A DNA stretch of 64,000 nt from an uncultured Clostridia bacterium (GCA_927362715.1 CAKMIX010000010.1:19782-83781), one strand, 5' to 3'; positions 25,248-34,921 are shown, counted from the first letter of the stretch. A program made the numbers and translations. The notes: generated from the letters alone by a model not told the origin.

Positions 25248-25979
25248 TTACTCTCTGAACATAAAGCTGTATGCGCCGACGGAGATGATGTCACCGTCAT
25301 ACAGCGGATACGCGCCGAAAACCAGCTCGCCGTTTAAGTACGTCCCGTTTTCCGATTGCAGGTCGGAGACCATCCAGCCGTCGCGCGTCAAATATACCTC
25401 GGCGTGCTCGCCGGAGATGTCGCGCATCGGCAGGCAGATGTTGCAGTGACGGTCGCGGCCTATAAGGCAGCTGCCGCGCAGGTAAAACGCGCTGTTGTCG
25501 GCAAGGTTCACAAGCCGCGCCGCATTCGTAAAGTCGGCGACCTCGCCGTTTTCATCCTCCTGCGCCTCGCCGTAGCCGTTGGAATTGAATTTCATCACGA
25601 CGTTGCCGAATGAGATGGTGTCGCCGTCCGTGATCTGCCGCGCCCGGCGGATCTGCTCGCCGTTGACATATACGCCGGTCTTGGACTCGGTGTCAAAGAT
25701 GAACCAGCCCTCCTTGCGCAGCGCGAGCACCGCATGAAAGCGCGAGACCGTGCCGTATTTGCGCAGCGCGATGTCGCACGAGCGGCTGCGCCCGATGGAG
25801 GTCTCCCAATTCGAGATCTCGATCTCACTGTCGTCCGCAAGATTTACGAGCGTCGCCATGACCTCGCGGCGCGGGCGCAGACGAAACAGCGAAAATATGC
25901 ACCGCAAGAGAAGCAACACGGCTATGCCCGTGAGCACATAGCGTGAAAGGTATTCAAACTGTGAGAAAAAGGCTTCCAA
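25248..25979 (-). CDS. Membrane-anchored protein with two FHA domains
   Basis: A transmembrane segment near residues 12-34 precedes two forkhead-associated domains. The first has SIGRSRSCDIALRKYGTVSRFHAVL, the second LIGRDRHCNICLPMRDISGEHAEVYL with SENGTYLNG. FHA domains bind phosphothreonine, so this protein probably links Ser/Thr-kinase signalling to the wall enzymes encoded around it. The 243-residue length and dual FHA set are unusual but the family call is firm. Confidence 0.9.
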   Translation of the reverse strand: MEAFFSQFEYLSRYVLTGIAVLLLLRCIFSLFRLRPRREVMATLVNLADDSEIEISNWETSIGRSRSCDIALRKYGTVSRFHAVLALRKEGWFIFDTESKTGVYVNGEQIRRARQITDGDTISFGNVVMKFNSNGYGEAQEDENGEVADFTNAARLVNLADNSAFYLRGSCLIGRDRHCNICLPMRDISGEHAEVYLTRDGWMVSDLQSENGTYLNGELVFGAYPLYDGDIISVGAYSFMFRE

Positions 25980-26010
25980 ACTTTCCGCACTCCTTTCGTT
26001 TTAAAGGGAG

Positions 26011-27186
26011 TTACTGTACATTCTTTAAGGAATCATAGACACGTATATTCACCGCACCCTGATCGCAGTTGTGGCGGTAAATGCTCAGCGCCAAGCCAAT
26101 GCCGAGGTAAACGCCGAGGTTCGACGATCCGCCCGCTGAGAAAAAGGGGAGGGTGATGCCGATGACGGGCATGAGCATTAAGCACATGCCGACATTGATG
26201 ACCGTCTGCGAAATGATCATCGCCGCCATGCCGCAGCAAATGAGGTTCGTCGAACGCTCCCGTGATTTTCTGCCGATGAGGATGAGCCGCACCGAAATGA
26301 GGCACAAAAGCCCGAGCGCCGCAAGGCAGCCGATAAAGCCCAGTTCCTCGCCGATGGCGGTGAAGATAAAGTCGTTCTGGCTTTCGGGCACGGTGCCTGC
26401 CTGTGTGTATGCGCCCTGAAACAGCCCTTGTCCCGTGATACCGCCGGAGCCTATGGCGTTGATGCCGTTTTGCTGCTGGTAGATGATGTTGGGGTAAAGT
26501 TCAGGGTAGATCAGGGCAAGAAAGCGGTTTTTCTGTATGGAAGAAAACACGAACGTCCATACCAGAGGCACTGCCGCGCACAGCAGCGCAAAGCCGCCTA
26601 AGAAGTACCCCCAGTGCACCCCGCCGATGAAGAGCATAATGACCGCAATAATGAGGAAGACCAGCGCCGAGCCCATGTCACCCGTCAGCAGGACGAGTGC
26701 AGTGGGAATGAGTGCGTGCAGCCCAAGCTGCGCGACACTCCAAAAGCGGTTGAGCTTGTCCCGCAGGCGCTCCAGATGCACACTGAACGTGATGATAAAG
26801 CCGATCTTTACAAATTCCGAGGGCTGGATGCTGAACAGGTCGCCGAACCGAATCCATGTGCGTGCGTCGGGACGCGACGAGGGACCGGAGCCGAACGGGA
26901 ACAGCAGCAGCAGCGCTACGATACATACGGCGCCGATGAACAGCCAATATCGCGTAAAAACTTCATAATTGAAATACGAGATCACAAGGCACATCCCGAC
27001 ACCTAAGACCACGGCGATGAGCATGATGAGAAAATCCCGCGAGAAAAGCTCGCCTTCCGCAAGGTCACAGCGCGTGGCGCTGTATACCATCAATAATCCG
27101 AACAGCGACGCGGCGATGCACGAGAAAAACAGCAGCTTATCGGTTTCTTTTATAAAAAGGCTCACGGCGCCCAAACGTTTTTTCAT
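26011..27186 (-). CDS. rodA: RodA/FtsW-type SEDS glycan polymerase (second)
   Basis: This 391-residue protein has about ten membrane segments. SEDS motifs include WIRFGDLFSIQPSEFVKIGF, LTGDMGSALVFL and GITLPFFSAGGSSN. It is RodA-like in length and motif. It opens the operon, directly behind a near-consensus promoter at 27270-27298, and is followed by the FHA, FtsW and PBP genes. Having two SEDS genes in one operon suggests one partner for elongation and one with the linked PBP, but this is inference. Confidence 0.9.
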   Translation of the reverse strand: MKKRLGAVSLFIKETDKLLFFSCIAASLFGLLMVYSATRCDLAEGELFSRDFLIMLIAVVLGVGMCLVISYFNYEVFTRYWLFIGAVCIVALLLLFPFGSGPSSRPDARTWIRFGDLFSIQPSEFVKIGFIITFSVHLERLRDKLNRFWSVAQLGLHALIPTALVLLTGDMGSALVFLIIAVIMLFIGGVHWGYFLGGFALLCAAVPLVWTFVFSSIQKNRFLALIYPELYPNIIYQQQNGINAIGSGGITGQGLFQGAYTQAGTVPESQNDFIFTAIGEELGFIGCLAALGLLCLISVRLILIGRKSRERSTNLICCGMAAMIISQTVINVGMCLMLMPVIGITLPFFSAGGSSNLGVYLGIGLALSIYRHNCDQGAVNIRVYDSLKNVQ

Positions 27187-27269
27187 GGCGGCTCCTTATA
27201 TGGCTTGCCCGCCCGCATTTTGCGGCGGTCGTCTTATTTTAAATCTTTTTTCGGTATATTCCTATGGCT

Positions 27270-27298
27270 ATTATAGTATGCCGCCCATGGTTTTTCAA
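27270..27298 (-). promoter_or_regulatory. Promoter of the rodA-FHA-ftsW-pbp operon
   Basis: Minus-strand TTGAAA (27293-27298) and TATAAT (27270-27275), 17-nt spacer. Confidence 0.85.
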
Positions 27299-27309
27299 GG
27301 AAAAAAGTA

Positions 27310-27338
27310 TTTACGGAAAAATTAAAGCGTGGTATACT
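27310..27338 (+). promoter_or_regulatory. Promoter of tsaE-tsaB-rpiB
   Basis: TTTACG (27310-27315) and TATACT (27333-27338), 17-nt spacer. The predicted start at about 27345 leaves only about 9 nt before the tsaE ATG. Confidence 0.65.
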
Positions 27339-27353
27339 TGTTTCGGTGATGGC

Positions 27354-27782
27354 ATGCAGCAGTTTGTAACAAAAAATGCGGCGGAAACGCTCGCACTCGG
27401 CGTACGGCTCGGCGAAGCCCTCCGGGGCGGCGGCAGGGTCGTGGCGCTGTTCGGCCCAATGGGCATGGGCAAGACCGTGTTCGTCTCAGGCGTCGCGCGC
27501 GGTATGGGGCTTTCGGACGCGGTCAGCAGCCCGACCTTTGCGATCGTCAACGTCTACGGCGCGAATGACGAGCTTTGCCATTTTGATATGTATCGGGTGG
27601 ATACGTGGGAGGATCTTGCCTCCACGGGCTTCTTTGAGTATATGGACGCGGGCAGCGTGCTGTGCGTAGAATGGAGCGAAAACATCGAAAACGCTCTGCC
27701 CGAAGACGCGATCCGTGTAACGCTCGCACCGGGCGCGCAGGAAAACGAACGCATCATCACGGTGGAGGGGGTAAAGCTATGA
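27354..27782 (+). CDS. tsaE: TsaE, ATPase of the t6A tRNA-modification complex
   Basis: This 142-residue P-loop protein helps TsaB-TsaD make N6-threonylcarbamoyladenosine in tRNAs. Walker A LFGPMGMGKT is at about residues 31-40, and SSPTFAIVN and HFDMYRV follow. The frame is open upstream to 27264, but those codons lie before the promoter's start point. ATG at 27354 has almost no leader and no good Shine-Dalgarno. The stop overlaps tsaB as ATGA. Confidence 0.9.
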   Translation: MQQFVTKNAAETLALGVRLGEALRGGGRVVALFGPMGMGKTVFVSGVARGMGLSDAVSSPTFAIVNVYGANDELCHFDMYRVDTWEDLASTGFFEYMDAGSVLCVEWSENIENALPEDAIRVTLAPGAQENERIITVEGVKL

Positions 27783-28489
27783 GGATTTTGTCGCTGGAAT
27801 GCGCGAGCGTTTCGGCAAGCGCTGCGCTGACAGACGATGACAAGCTGTTGGGCGAGAGCTTTTTGGCGACCGCGCTCAAGCACAGCCGCACGCTCATGCC
27901 TATGACCGAGGCGCTGCTTTCGGTGAGCGAAACGCCGATCTCTTCCGTCGACCTGTTTGCCGTGACCGTGGGGCCCGGTTCTTTCACGGGTGTGCGCATC
28001 GGTGTGGCGGCTACAAAAGGCATGGCGGACGCAGCGGGCAAGCCCTGCTTCCCCGTTTCGGCGCTGGAAGCCGCCGCCTATCCGTTTTTGGAAGGCTGTG
28101 AGACCGTATGCGCGGTCATGGATGCGCGCTGTATGCAGGTCTACACTGCACTTTTCCAAAACGGCGAACGCCGAACGCCCGACGAAGCGCTGACGATCGA
28201 AGCGCTCGGCGAGAGGCTCGGGCAGATCCCGGGGCAAATCCTGCTCGTCGGCGACGGCACAGAGCTCGTATACAAGACCCTGCAAGAAAAACTCGGCGAA
28301 CGCCTTATGACGGCGCCCGCTCAGCTTCGGCTGCCGCGCGCGTCAAGCGTCGCCTTTTTGGCAAGGGCACACATGGCGCGCGGGGAAGCTCCCGTGGAGG
28401 CGACCAAGCTCAGCCCTGTCTATCTCCGGCTGCCGCAGGCGCAGCGGGAATTGAATAAAAAAACAAAGCAAAAGGAGCAAACGGTATGA
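27779..28489 (+). CDS. tsaB: TsaB, partner of TsaD in t6A synthesis
   Basis: The 236-residue ASKHA-fold protein begins MRILSLECASVSASAAL and carries VTVGPGSFTGVRIGVAATKG, the TsaB hallmark. It scaffolds TsaD and TsaE. The frame is open to 27662, but ATG at 27779 in the ATGA overlap with tsaE matches the family N-terminus. It ends in another ATGA overlap with rpiB. Confidence 0.92.
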   Translation: MRILSLECASVSASAALTDDDKLLGESFLATALKHSRTLMPMTEALLSVSETPISSVDLFAVTVGPGSFTGVRIGVAATKGMADAAGKPCFPVSALEAAAYPFLEGCETVCAVMDARCMQVYTALFQNGERRTPDEALTIEALGERLGQIPGQILLVGDGTELVYKTLQEKLGERLMTAPAQLRLPRASSVAFLARAHMARGEAPVEATKLSPVYLRLPQAQRELNKKTKQKEQTV

Positions 28490-28947
28490 TCTATCTCGGC
28501 GCCGACCACGGCGGCTATGCACTCAAGGAAGAAATCAAGGCGTATCTCACGGAACAGGAGATCCCCTTTGTCGACTGCGGTACGGATTCCAAGGACTCGG
28601 TGGACTACGCGCCCATCGCGCAGAAAACCTGCCTGAAACTGCTCGCCGATCCCGACAAAAGCAGCCGCGCTGTGCTTTGCTGCGGTACGGGCATCGGCAT
28701 TTCCATGGCGGCGAACAAAATCCATGGCATACGCGCAGCGTGCTGCTCGGACTATTTTGCCGCAAAGTACACAAGGCTGCACAACGACGCGAACGTGCTG
28801 TGCCTCGGCGGGCGCGTGGTCGGCGCGGGGCTTGCGTGCGAGCTTGTAGATGTGTTCCTGCACACGGATTTTGAGGGGGGCCGGCACCGGCGCCGCATCG
28901 ACCAGATCGCCGCGCTGGAAAACGGCGAGGATCTGAACAAGGCATAA
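28486..28947 (+). CDS. rpiB: Ribose-5-phosphate isomerase B
   Basis: This 153-residue LacA/RpiB enzyme interconverts ribose-5- and ribulose-5-phosphate in the pentose phosphate pathway. Motifs are GADHGGYALK at the start, CGTGIGISMAANK with the active-site Cys region, and NVLCLGGRVVG. It is translationally coupled to tsaB. Confidence 0.92.
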   Translation: MIYLGADHGGYALKEEIKAYLTEQEIPFVDCGTDSKDSVDYAPIAQKTCLKLLADPDKSSRAVLCCGTGIGISMAANKIHGIRAACCSDYFAAKYTRLHNDANVLCLGGRVVGAGLACELVDVFLHTDFEGGRHRRRIDQIAALENGEDLNKA

Positions 28948-28976
28948 CTTATATTATCGAATCCCTTGAAAAATCC

Positions 28977-29005
28977 TTGTAATTTTTTGTCGGACAGGCT
29001 ATAAT
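28977..29005 (+). promoter_or_regulatory. Promoter of upp
   Basis: TTGTAA (28977-28982) and TATAAT (29000-29005), 17-nt spacer, 35 nt before the start codon. Confidence 0.7.
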
Positions 29006-29040
29006 GAAAAACGATATGAATAAACTCTCGGAGGCGCTTT

Positions 29041-29670
29041 ATGGGAAAGGTTACCATCACCAATCATCCGCTGATCCAACACAAGCTCACGCTTCTGCGC
29101 GACAAGAACACGGGTTCTAAGGAATTCCGCTCGCTCGTGCAGGAGATCGCCATGCTCATGTGCTATGAGGCAACGCGCGATCTGCCGCTGCAGGAGGTCG
29201 AGATCGAAACGCCGGTCTCCATGGCGAAAACCAAGGTGATCTCCGGCAAAACGCTTGCATTCGTGCCAATCCTGCGCGCGGGCATGGGCATGCTCGGCGG
29301 CGTGCTGGAGCTGGTGCCTTCCGCAAAGGTCGGGCATATCGGTATGTACCGTGACCCCGAAACGGTCAAGCCCGTTCCGTATTACTGCAAGCTGCCGTCG
29401 GATATCTCGCAGCGCGAGGTCATCGTGCTTGATCCGATGCTTGCCACGGGCGGTTCCGCGGTGGACGCGATCAGCCAGATCAAGACCTATCATCCGAAGT
29501 CCATTAAATTCATGGGCATCATTGCCGCACCGGAGGGGCTTGAGGCGCTTACGAGCGCGCATCCGGACGTGGACATTTACTGCGCCGCGCTGGACGAAAA
29601 GCTTGATGAGCACTGCTACATCGTGCCGGGTCTCGGCGACGCGGGCGACCGTATTTTCGGCACAAAATAA
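29041..29670 (+). CDS. upp: Uracil phosphoribosyltransferase
   Basis: This 209-residue enzyme makes UMP from uracil and PRPP for pyrimidine salvage. It starts [20 protein letters not shown]. The PRPP loop [14 protein letters not shown] and the C-terminal [14 protein letters not shown] are exact family signatures. GGAGG precedes the ATG. It stands alone between its own promoter and a terminator. Confidence 0.96.
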   Translation: MGKVTITNHPLIQHKLTLLRDKNTGSKEFRSLVQEIAMLMCYEATRDLPLQEVEIETPVSMAKTKVISGKTLAFVPILRAGMGMLGGVLELVPSAKVGHIGMYRDPETVKPVPYYCKLPSDISQREVIVLDPMLATGGSAVDAISQIKTYHPKSIKFMGIIAAPEGLEALTSAHPDVDIYCAALDEKLDEHCYIVPGLGDAGDRIFGTK

Positions 29671-29676
29671 TAACGC

Positions 29677-29714
29677 GCGGGCAAGGGGGCAAAGCGCCTT
29701 CCTGCCCGCTTTTT
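29677..29714 (+). terminator. Terminator of upp
   Basis: GCGGGCA and TGCCCGC arms with an inner AGG/CCT stem are followed by five T. It lies immediately before the GH30 ribosome-binding site. Confidence 0.8.
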
Positions 29715-29729
29715 GCATGGAGGAGAAAC

Positions 29730-31223
29730 ATGAGATTTCGAAAAATTCTTGTGGGGCTGTGTGTGCTCGGAGGGCTGATTTGTATGCTGACGGCATGTGA
29801 CAAGGACGGGCAGAACGTGATCTCTGTGGATACGGGTAAGACCTATCAGACTATGCAGGGCTTCGGCGCGAGCGCCGCGTGGTGGGCGCAGGACGTCGGC
29901 GGCTGGACTGAGGTCGGCGAGAGCGGCGAAGCGGTGCGCGACGAAATCTTGACTTTGCTGTACGGCGACACGGGGATCGATCTCGACATTTACCGCTATA
30001 ACCTCGGCGCAGGTTCCAAGGCAGAGGACAGCTCCTACTATTCCGACCCTTGGCGCAAAACGCAGAGCTTTATTGCCGCCGACGGCACCGTGGATTATTC
30101 GCTCGATGCAAACGCCGTCTGGTGCATGCGAAAGGCGACCGAACTCGGCGTACCGAGCGTGGTGTTTTTCTCCAACAGCGCGCCCGACACCATGACCATA
30201 AACGGTAAGACCCATTCCGATCCCGATACCTCCCGGCTAGATTATACCGATGAGAACGGCGAAAATCACTATTTTTCCCTGCCGAATCTGGATGCGTCGC
30301 AGTACCAAAACTTTGCGGACTATGTGCTTGACGCTGCCGCGCATTTCCGTGCCGAGGGTATCCCCGTGACCGCCGTTTCACCGATCAACGAGCCGCAGTG
30401 GACGTGGCAGGGCGGGCAGGAGGGCTGCCATTACGAGCCCGAAGAGGTCGTCGCGATCTATAAGGTGTTCCTTGCCGAAATGCAGGCGCGCGGTATGACG
30501 GATACCGTTTCGCTTTCCATGTTTGAATCCGGTCAGCCGTTCGGCGATACGCTCAAACGGTATCTTGAAGCCATTGCCGATGACGACACGCTTTCCGCCG
30601 TGTTCCAAACGGTGGACACCCACTCCTATTGGGGAACGGCGGAGGATAAGGAAAAGACCGCGCGGTATCTGCGCTGGCACTACCCGGATCTTGCCGTGGC
30701 GTGCACGGAGTGGACGGAAATGGTGAACGGCAAGGATGTGACCATGGATTCCGCGCTGGTGCTCGCGCAAACCATGATCGAGGATCTGACGATCCTTGAC
30801 GCCGAAAGCTGGAGCTATTGGATCGCCGTTTCGGCTTACGATTACCGCGACGGACTTATCTATGTGGATCGCGACGCGCACACCTATGAGACGACCAAGC
30901 GCCTTTGGGCATTGGGGAATTTCTCGCGCTTTGTCGAGCCGGGTGCACAGCGTATCCGCACAAAGCTCGACGAAGACAGCGCCCTTTCCACGGTCGCCTT
31001 CTCCGACGGCGAAAAGATCACGGTCATCGTTGTGAATTCTGCCGATACCGCGCAAAGCTGTACGCTGCGCTTTGACCGCGACGCAAACGTTTCCGAAGTG
31101 CAGGCATACCTGACGGACGCGCAGCACGATCTTGAAGAAGTCACATCGCCTCTCATACAGCAGGACGGCGCATACACGGGCGAAGTTCCCGCACAGTCCG
31201 TGACGACCTTTGTGTTCGCATGA
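29730..31223 (+). CDS. GH30-family glycosidase, lipoprotein
   Basis: The 497-residue protein has a lipoprotein signal ending LICMLTAC, so it should be displayed on the cell surface. The GH30 barrel opens MQGFGASAAWWAQDVG. The acid/base is Glu221 in INEPQW and the nucleophile is Glu327 in CTEWTE. A C-terminal beta-sandwich follows from about residue 400. GH30 members cut beta-1,6-galactan, glucan or glucuronoxylan; the exact substrate is not clear, with the endo-galactanase-like subfamily a fair guess. The stop overlaps the next gene by four nt. Confidence 0.85.
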   Translation: MRFRKILVGLCVLGGLICMLTACDKDGQNVISVDTGKTYQTMQGFGASAAWWAQDVGGWTEVGESGEAVRDEILTLLYGDTGIDLDIYRYNLGAGSKAEDSSYYSDPWRKTQSFIAADGTVDYSLDANAVWCMRKATELGVPSVVFFSNSAPDTMTINGKTHSDPDTSRLDYTDENGENHYFSLPNLDASQYQNFADYVLDAAAHFRAEGIPVTAVSPINEPQWTWQGGQEGCHYEPEEVVAIYKVFLAEMQARGMTDTVSLSMFESGQPFGDTLKRYLEAIADDDTLSAVFQTVDTHSYWGTAEDKEKTARYLRWHYPDLAVACTEWTEMVNGKDVTMDSALVLAQTMIEDLTILDAESWSYWIAVSAYDYRDGLIYVDRDAHTYETTKRLWALGNFSRFVEPGAQRIRTKLDEDSALSTVAFSDGEKITVIVVNSADTAQSCTLRFDRDANVSEVQAYLTDAQHDLEEVTSPLIQQDGAYTGEVPAQSVTTFVFA

Positions 31224-31732
31224 CGCGCAATATCTCGGCGCCCGAACGTCTTTCCCATCCGTTTCCCGCGCTCTACGACCAAAACAGCCGCGTGCTGATC
31301 TTAGGCAGCTTTCCGTCCGTCAAATCCCGCGCGCAGAATTTCTTTTACGGGCACCCGCAAAACCGTTTCTGGCGCGTGATTTCGGCACTTGTCGGGGAGC
31401 CTACGCCCGAAACCATCCCCGAAAAGCGGCGGCTCATCCTCGCACATCATTTTGCGCTGTGGGATGTCATTGCCTCCTGTGAGATCACGGGTTCTTCGGA
31501 CGCAAGCATCCAAAACGCCGTGCCCAATGACGTAACGCCGATTTTGGCGCATTCGCAGATCACGCGCGTGTTCACGAACGGCAAAACGGCAGGGAAGCTG
31601 TATGACCGCTATCTGCTGCCGAAAACGGGAATCACGGCGCAATGCCTGCCGTCCACAAGTCCCGCGAACGCGGCGTGGACGTTCGAACACCTTTTGGAAG
31701 CGTGGCAGGCCGTTCTGCCGCAGGAAAAATAA
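31220..31732 (+). CDS. DNA glycosylase of the uracil/hypoxanthine type
   Basis: This 170-residue protein fits the small DNA-deoxyinosine glycosylase branch of the UDG superfamily. It has LILGSFPSVKSR, FFYGHPQNRFWRV, ALWDVIASCEITGSSDASI and the C-terminal LPSTSPANAAW motif. It would remove hypoxanthine or uracil from damaged DNA. It starts in an ATGA overlap with GH30, which is odd company and probably reflects simple operon packing. Confidence 0.85.
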   Translation: MTRNISAPERLSHPFPALYDQNSRVLILGSFPSVKSRAQNFFYGHPQNRFWRVISALVGEPTPETIPEKRRLILAHHFALWDVIASCEITGSSDASIQNAVPNDVTPILAHSQITRVFTNGKTAGKLYDRYLLPKTGITAQCLPSTSPANAAWTFEHLLEAWQAVLPQEK

Positions 31733-31742
31733 TTATTGAAAC

Positions 31743-31776
31743 GCCGCCCGTTCCAAACGGGCGGCATAAATTTTTA
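31743..31776 (+). terminator. Terminator of the GH30-glycosylase unit
   Basis: GCCGCCCGTT and AACGGGCGGC form a ten-bp stem, followed after ATAAA by a short T run. Confidence 0.7.
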
Positions 31777-31807
31777 TATCTTTGCGTCAATTTTTTCACA
31801 TATGGAA

Positions 31808-31836
31808 TTGCCAAACGAGTCAAAATATGCTACCAT
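31808..31836 (+). promoter_or_regulatory. Candidate promoter of the GH2 gene
   Basis: TTGCCA (31808-31813) and TACCAT (31831-31836), 17-nt spacer, 43 nt before the chosen ATG. Confidence 0.5.
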
Positions 31837-31879
31837 GTGCACTGTATGGACAATTTCGCAGAACAAGGGGGACCCGAAT

Positions 31880-34800
31880 ATGCAATATTCGCTCAACCGA
31901 GACAATTACCGCAATTTTGATGTGATGGAAGCGGGCAAACGCGCCGCGCGCGCGTATTTTATCCCGTACCGGGACAAAACGGCGCTTCAAAAAACGAACT
32001 GCCTGACCGAACGCTTTAGAAGCGACATGGTGCGGGTGCTTTCCGGCGAGTGGGACTTTAAGTATTACGACAAGACCGCGCTCGTACCGAAAGAGTTCGA
32101 CACCGAGCGCGTGCAGTTCGACCGCGTGCAGGTGCCTTCCACATGGCAGCGCACAGGGTATCGTCCGCCCGTTTATCTCAATTCACGGTATGAATTCCAC
32201 CTGATGCCGCCTGAACTGCCTGCGGAAATGGCAGTCGGCGTGTACCGTACCACCTTCACGGTTACAGACCTTTCCAAAACCTACATATTGAGCTTCTTAG
32301 GCGTTGCGCCGTGCTTGGATGTATACGTAAACGGCAAGACGGTCGGCTATTCCGAGGGCGCGCACAACACCGCCGAATTTGACCTGAACGCCTTTGTGCA
32401 GGAGGGCGAAAATGAGCTGCTGTGCGTGGTGCACCGCTGGTGCACGGGCACGTATCTCGAATGTCAGGATATGTTCCGCGAAACGGGTATTTTCCGCGAC
32501 GTCCTGCTTTACGAGCTGGATGGGACGTATCTTAACGACTTTGAAGTCAAAACAGCGCGTGAAAACAGCGGGACATACGCGCTGCACATACACGCCGAGG
32601 TGCTCGGCGCAGAAGACGGCTGCACGCTTGAAGCAGCGCTTTTGGACGGCGGTACCGTGCTCGCAACTGAGGAAAAACCCGCAGCCTCCGACACAAAGTT
32701 TGCCTTTGAAAATCTTGCGGTCGAAGAATGGAGCGCCGAGCTGCCGAAGACTTACGAATTGCTGCTGACGCTTAAAAAGGGCGGGGAGACCCTGTCCGTT
32801 GTACGCAATGTGACGGGCTTCAAGACCGTCTCCATTGACGGTGCCGTATTCAAATTCAACGGCGTGCATATCAAAATGAAGGGCGTCAACCACCACGACA
32901 GCCACCCCGTGACGGGTTATGTGATGACTGCGGCGGATATCGAAAAAGACCTGCGGCTCATGAAGCAGTTCAACGTCAACACCATCCGCACCTCGCACTA
33001 TCCGCCCGACCCGATGCTTTTGACACTCGCGGACATCATGGGCTTCTATGTTGTGGACGAAGCGGATATCGAAACGCACGGCACAAACTCCGTCGGCCCG
33101 CATAAGCTGTATAAGCCCAACCTTATCAGCCATGATGCAAAGTGGGAGCCGCGTTATCTCGACCGCGTACGCCGTATGTATATGCGTGACCGCAACCATC
33201 CGTGCGTGACCATGTGGTCTTTGGGCAACGAATCCGGCGGCTACGCCAATCAGGACGCATGCTATGCCTATCTGAAAAAAGAATGTCCGGAGATCCCCGT
33301 GCACTATGAGGGCGTCATTCGCACCAAGCGCAAGGGCTACGACGTGATCTCGGAAATGTATACCGATATCCATAATGTCGAAAAGACCCGCGATGAAACG
33401 CGCGGCAAAGAATATGTCGGCAAGCCGTTCTTCCTGTGTGAATATGCCCACGCTATGGGTGTCGGCCCGGGCAGCCTGGAGGATTATTGGCAGACCTTTT
33501 ATTCAAGCGATAAGCTGATGGGCGGCTGCATTTGGGAATGGTGCGACCATGCGGTGTACCACGGCGAGAACGACAAAAAATATAAAAATGCATACACCTA
33601 CGGCGGCGACCACGGTGAAGAGATGCACGACGGCAACTTCTGTGTGGATGGTCTTTTCTATCCCGACCGCACGCCGCATACAGGCGCATGGGAGATGAAA
33701 GAGGTCTATCGCCCCTTACGCGCAAAGCAGGTGGATGCGGCGACCTATACCTTCCGCAATACCAATCGCTTCCGCAACTCGGATTATATCACCGTGCAGT
33801 GGTCGCTTGCGGAAAACGGCACGGTGCAAAAAACAGGGGAACTGCAAACGAATGTCCCGCCCTGCGGCGAGCAGACGCTGGAATTCCCGCTCGGCGAGAT
33901 TTCTAAGGATGCGGACGTCCTGCTGAACATGACCTATGTTGATACGCAAAGCGGCGAGGCGATCGCGCATGAGCAGTTTGTGCTGCGGGACGTCCCGAAC
34001 GATCTGCGCATCGACAAAAGCAGTAAGATCTCGCTTGCAAAGAGCGGTGAGCAGTATACGATCACGTCCGACCTTTGCCGCGTGGTGTTCAGCTGTGAGA
34101 CCGGCGCGCTGGAAAGCTATCAGGTCGGCGGCAAGGAGCGCCTGAACACCTTGCCTGCCGCAGGGAAAACGGGCTTTGTGCCGAACATCTACCGTGCCCC
34201 GCTCGACAACGATTCCTACGCCTGGACGCCGAAGTGGAACCGCAAAAAGCTGGCGCTTATCCACCCTGTCTTTGTCGGCATGGATGCGAAAGAGCAGAGT
34301 GACTGCGTGCACGTCAAAGCCAAATACAAAATGACCGCAGGCAAGCCGGCTTGGTATTTCTGTGAACTGGAATACAGCGTGTTCCCGGACGGCACCATGG
34401 TCGTCGAAGCGGAATTGGAGCGCACGATGTTCGGCGGTAAAGACCTGCCGCGCTTCGGCGTGACGGTCGAGCTGCCCGCCGCGTTTTCCAACGTCGAGTA
34501 CTACGGCCGCGGCGAGCGCGAAAACCTGTGCGATTTCAATGCCCAGTCCCCGGTGGGGCTTTATAAGAGCACAGTCGCCGAAATGCACGAAAATTACATC
34601 AAGCCGCAGGACAACGGCAACCACGGCGGCACAAAGCGCTTAACTTTGACCGACGCGAACGGCGACGGCATCGCCGTGATCGGACTTCCGAAATTCAGCT
34701 TCAGCGTGCATGACTATACGCAGGCCCTTTTGTGTGAAGCGAAGCACCGCGAAGACCTGCGCGCGCAGAACACGACCTTCCTTTCGATCGACGGCTTTAT

Positions 34801-34921
34801 GCGCGGCGCGGGCTCAAACGCCTGTGGTCCTGATGCGCTTGAGCAGTACCGCTTTACGTTCCGTGATGAGATCGAATTCAAATTCGCCGTGCAGCCCGTG
34901 AACGGGAAAAAAGCGAAATGA
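31880..34921 (+). CDS. lacZ: GH2 beta-galactosidase, LacZ type
   Basis: The 1013-residue protein has the full LacZ layout: sugar-binding domain, immunoglobulin-like domains, TIM barrel, and a C-terminal Bgal_small_N-type domain (from about residue 720). The acid/base is Glu451 in SLGNESGG and the nucleophile is Glu521 in FLCEYAHAMG. It has no signal peptide and would split lactose or galacto-oligosaccharides in the cytoplasm. The frame is open upstream to 31736, but ATG at 31880 follows AAGGGGGA and lies behind the promoter. A GNAT gene overlaps its stop. Confidence 0.93.
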   Translation: MQYSLNRDNYRNFDVMEAGKRAARAYFIPYRDKTALQKTNCLTERFRSDMVRVLSGEWDFKYYDKTALVPKEFDTERVQFDRVQVPSTWQRTGYRPPVYLNSRYEFHLMPPELPAEMAVGVYRTTFTVTDLSKTYILSFLGVAPCLDVYVNGKTVGYSEGAHNTAEFDLNAFVQEGENELLCVVHRWCTGTYLECQDMFRETGIFRDVLLYELDGTYLNDFEVKTARENSGTYALHIHAEVLGAEDGCTLEAALLDGGTVLATEEKPAASDTKFAFENLAVEEWSAELPKTYELLLTLKKGGETLSVVRNVTGFKTVSIDGAVFKFNGVHIKMKGVNHHDSHPVTGYVMTAADIEKDLRLMKQFNVNTIRTSHYPPDPMLLTLADIMGFYVVDEADIETHGTNSVGPHKLYKPNLISHDAKWEPRYLDRVRRMYMRDRNHPCVTMWSLGNESGGYANQDACYAYLKKECPEIPVHYEGVIRTKRKGYDVISEMYTDIHNVEKTRDETRGKEYVGKPFFLCEYAHAMGVGPGSLEDYWQTFYSSDKLMGGCIWEWCDHAVYHGENDKKYKNAYTYGGDHGEEMHDGNFCVDGLFYPDRTPHTGAWEMKEVYRPLRAKQVDAATYTFRNTNRFRNSDYITVQWSLAENGTVQKTGELQTNVPPCGEQTLEFPLGEISKDADVLLNMTYVDTQSGEAIAHEQFVLRDVPNDLRIDKSSKISLAKSGEQYTITSDLCRVVFSCETGALESYQVGGKERLNTLPAAGKTGFVPNIYRAPLDNDSYAWTPKWNRKKLALIHPVFVGMDAKEQSDCVHVKAKYKMTAGKPAWYFCELEYSVFPDGTMVVEAELERTMFGGKDLPRFGVTVELPAAFSNVEYYGRGERENLCDFNAQSPVGLYKSTVAEMHENYIKPQDNGNHGGTKRLTLTDANGDGIAVIGLPKFSFSVHDYTQALLCEAKHREDLRAQNTTFLSIDGFMRGAGSNACGPDALEQYRFTFRDEIEFKFAVQPVNGKKAK

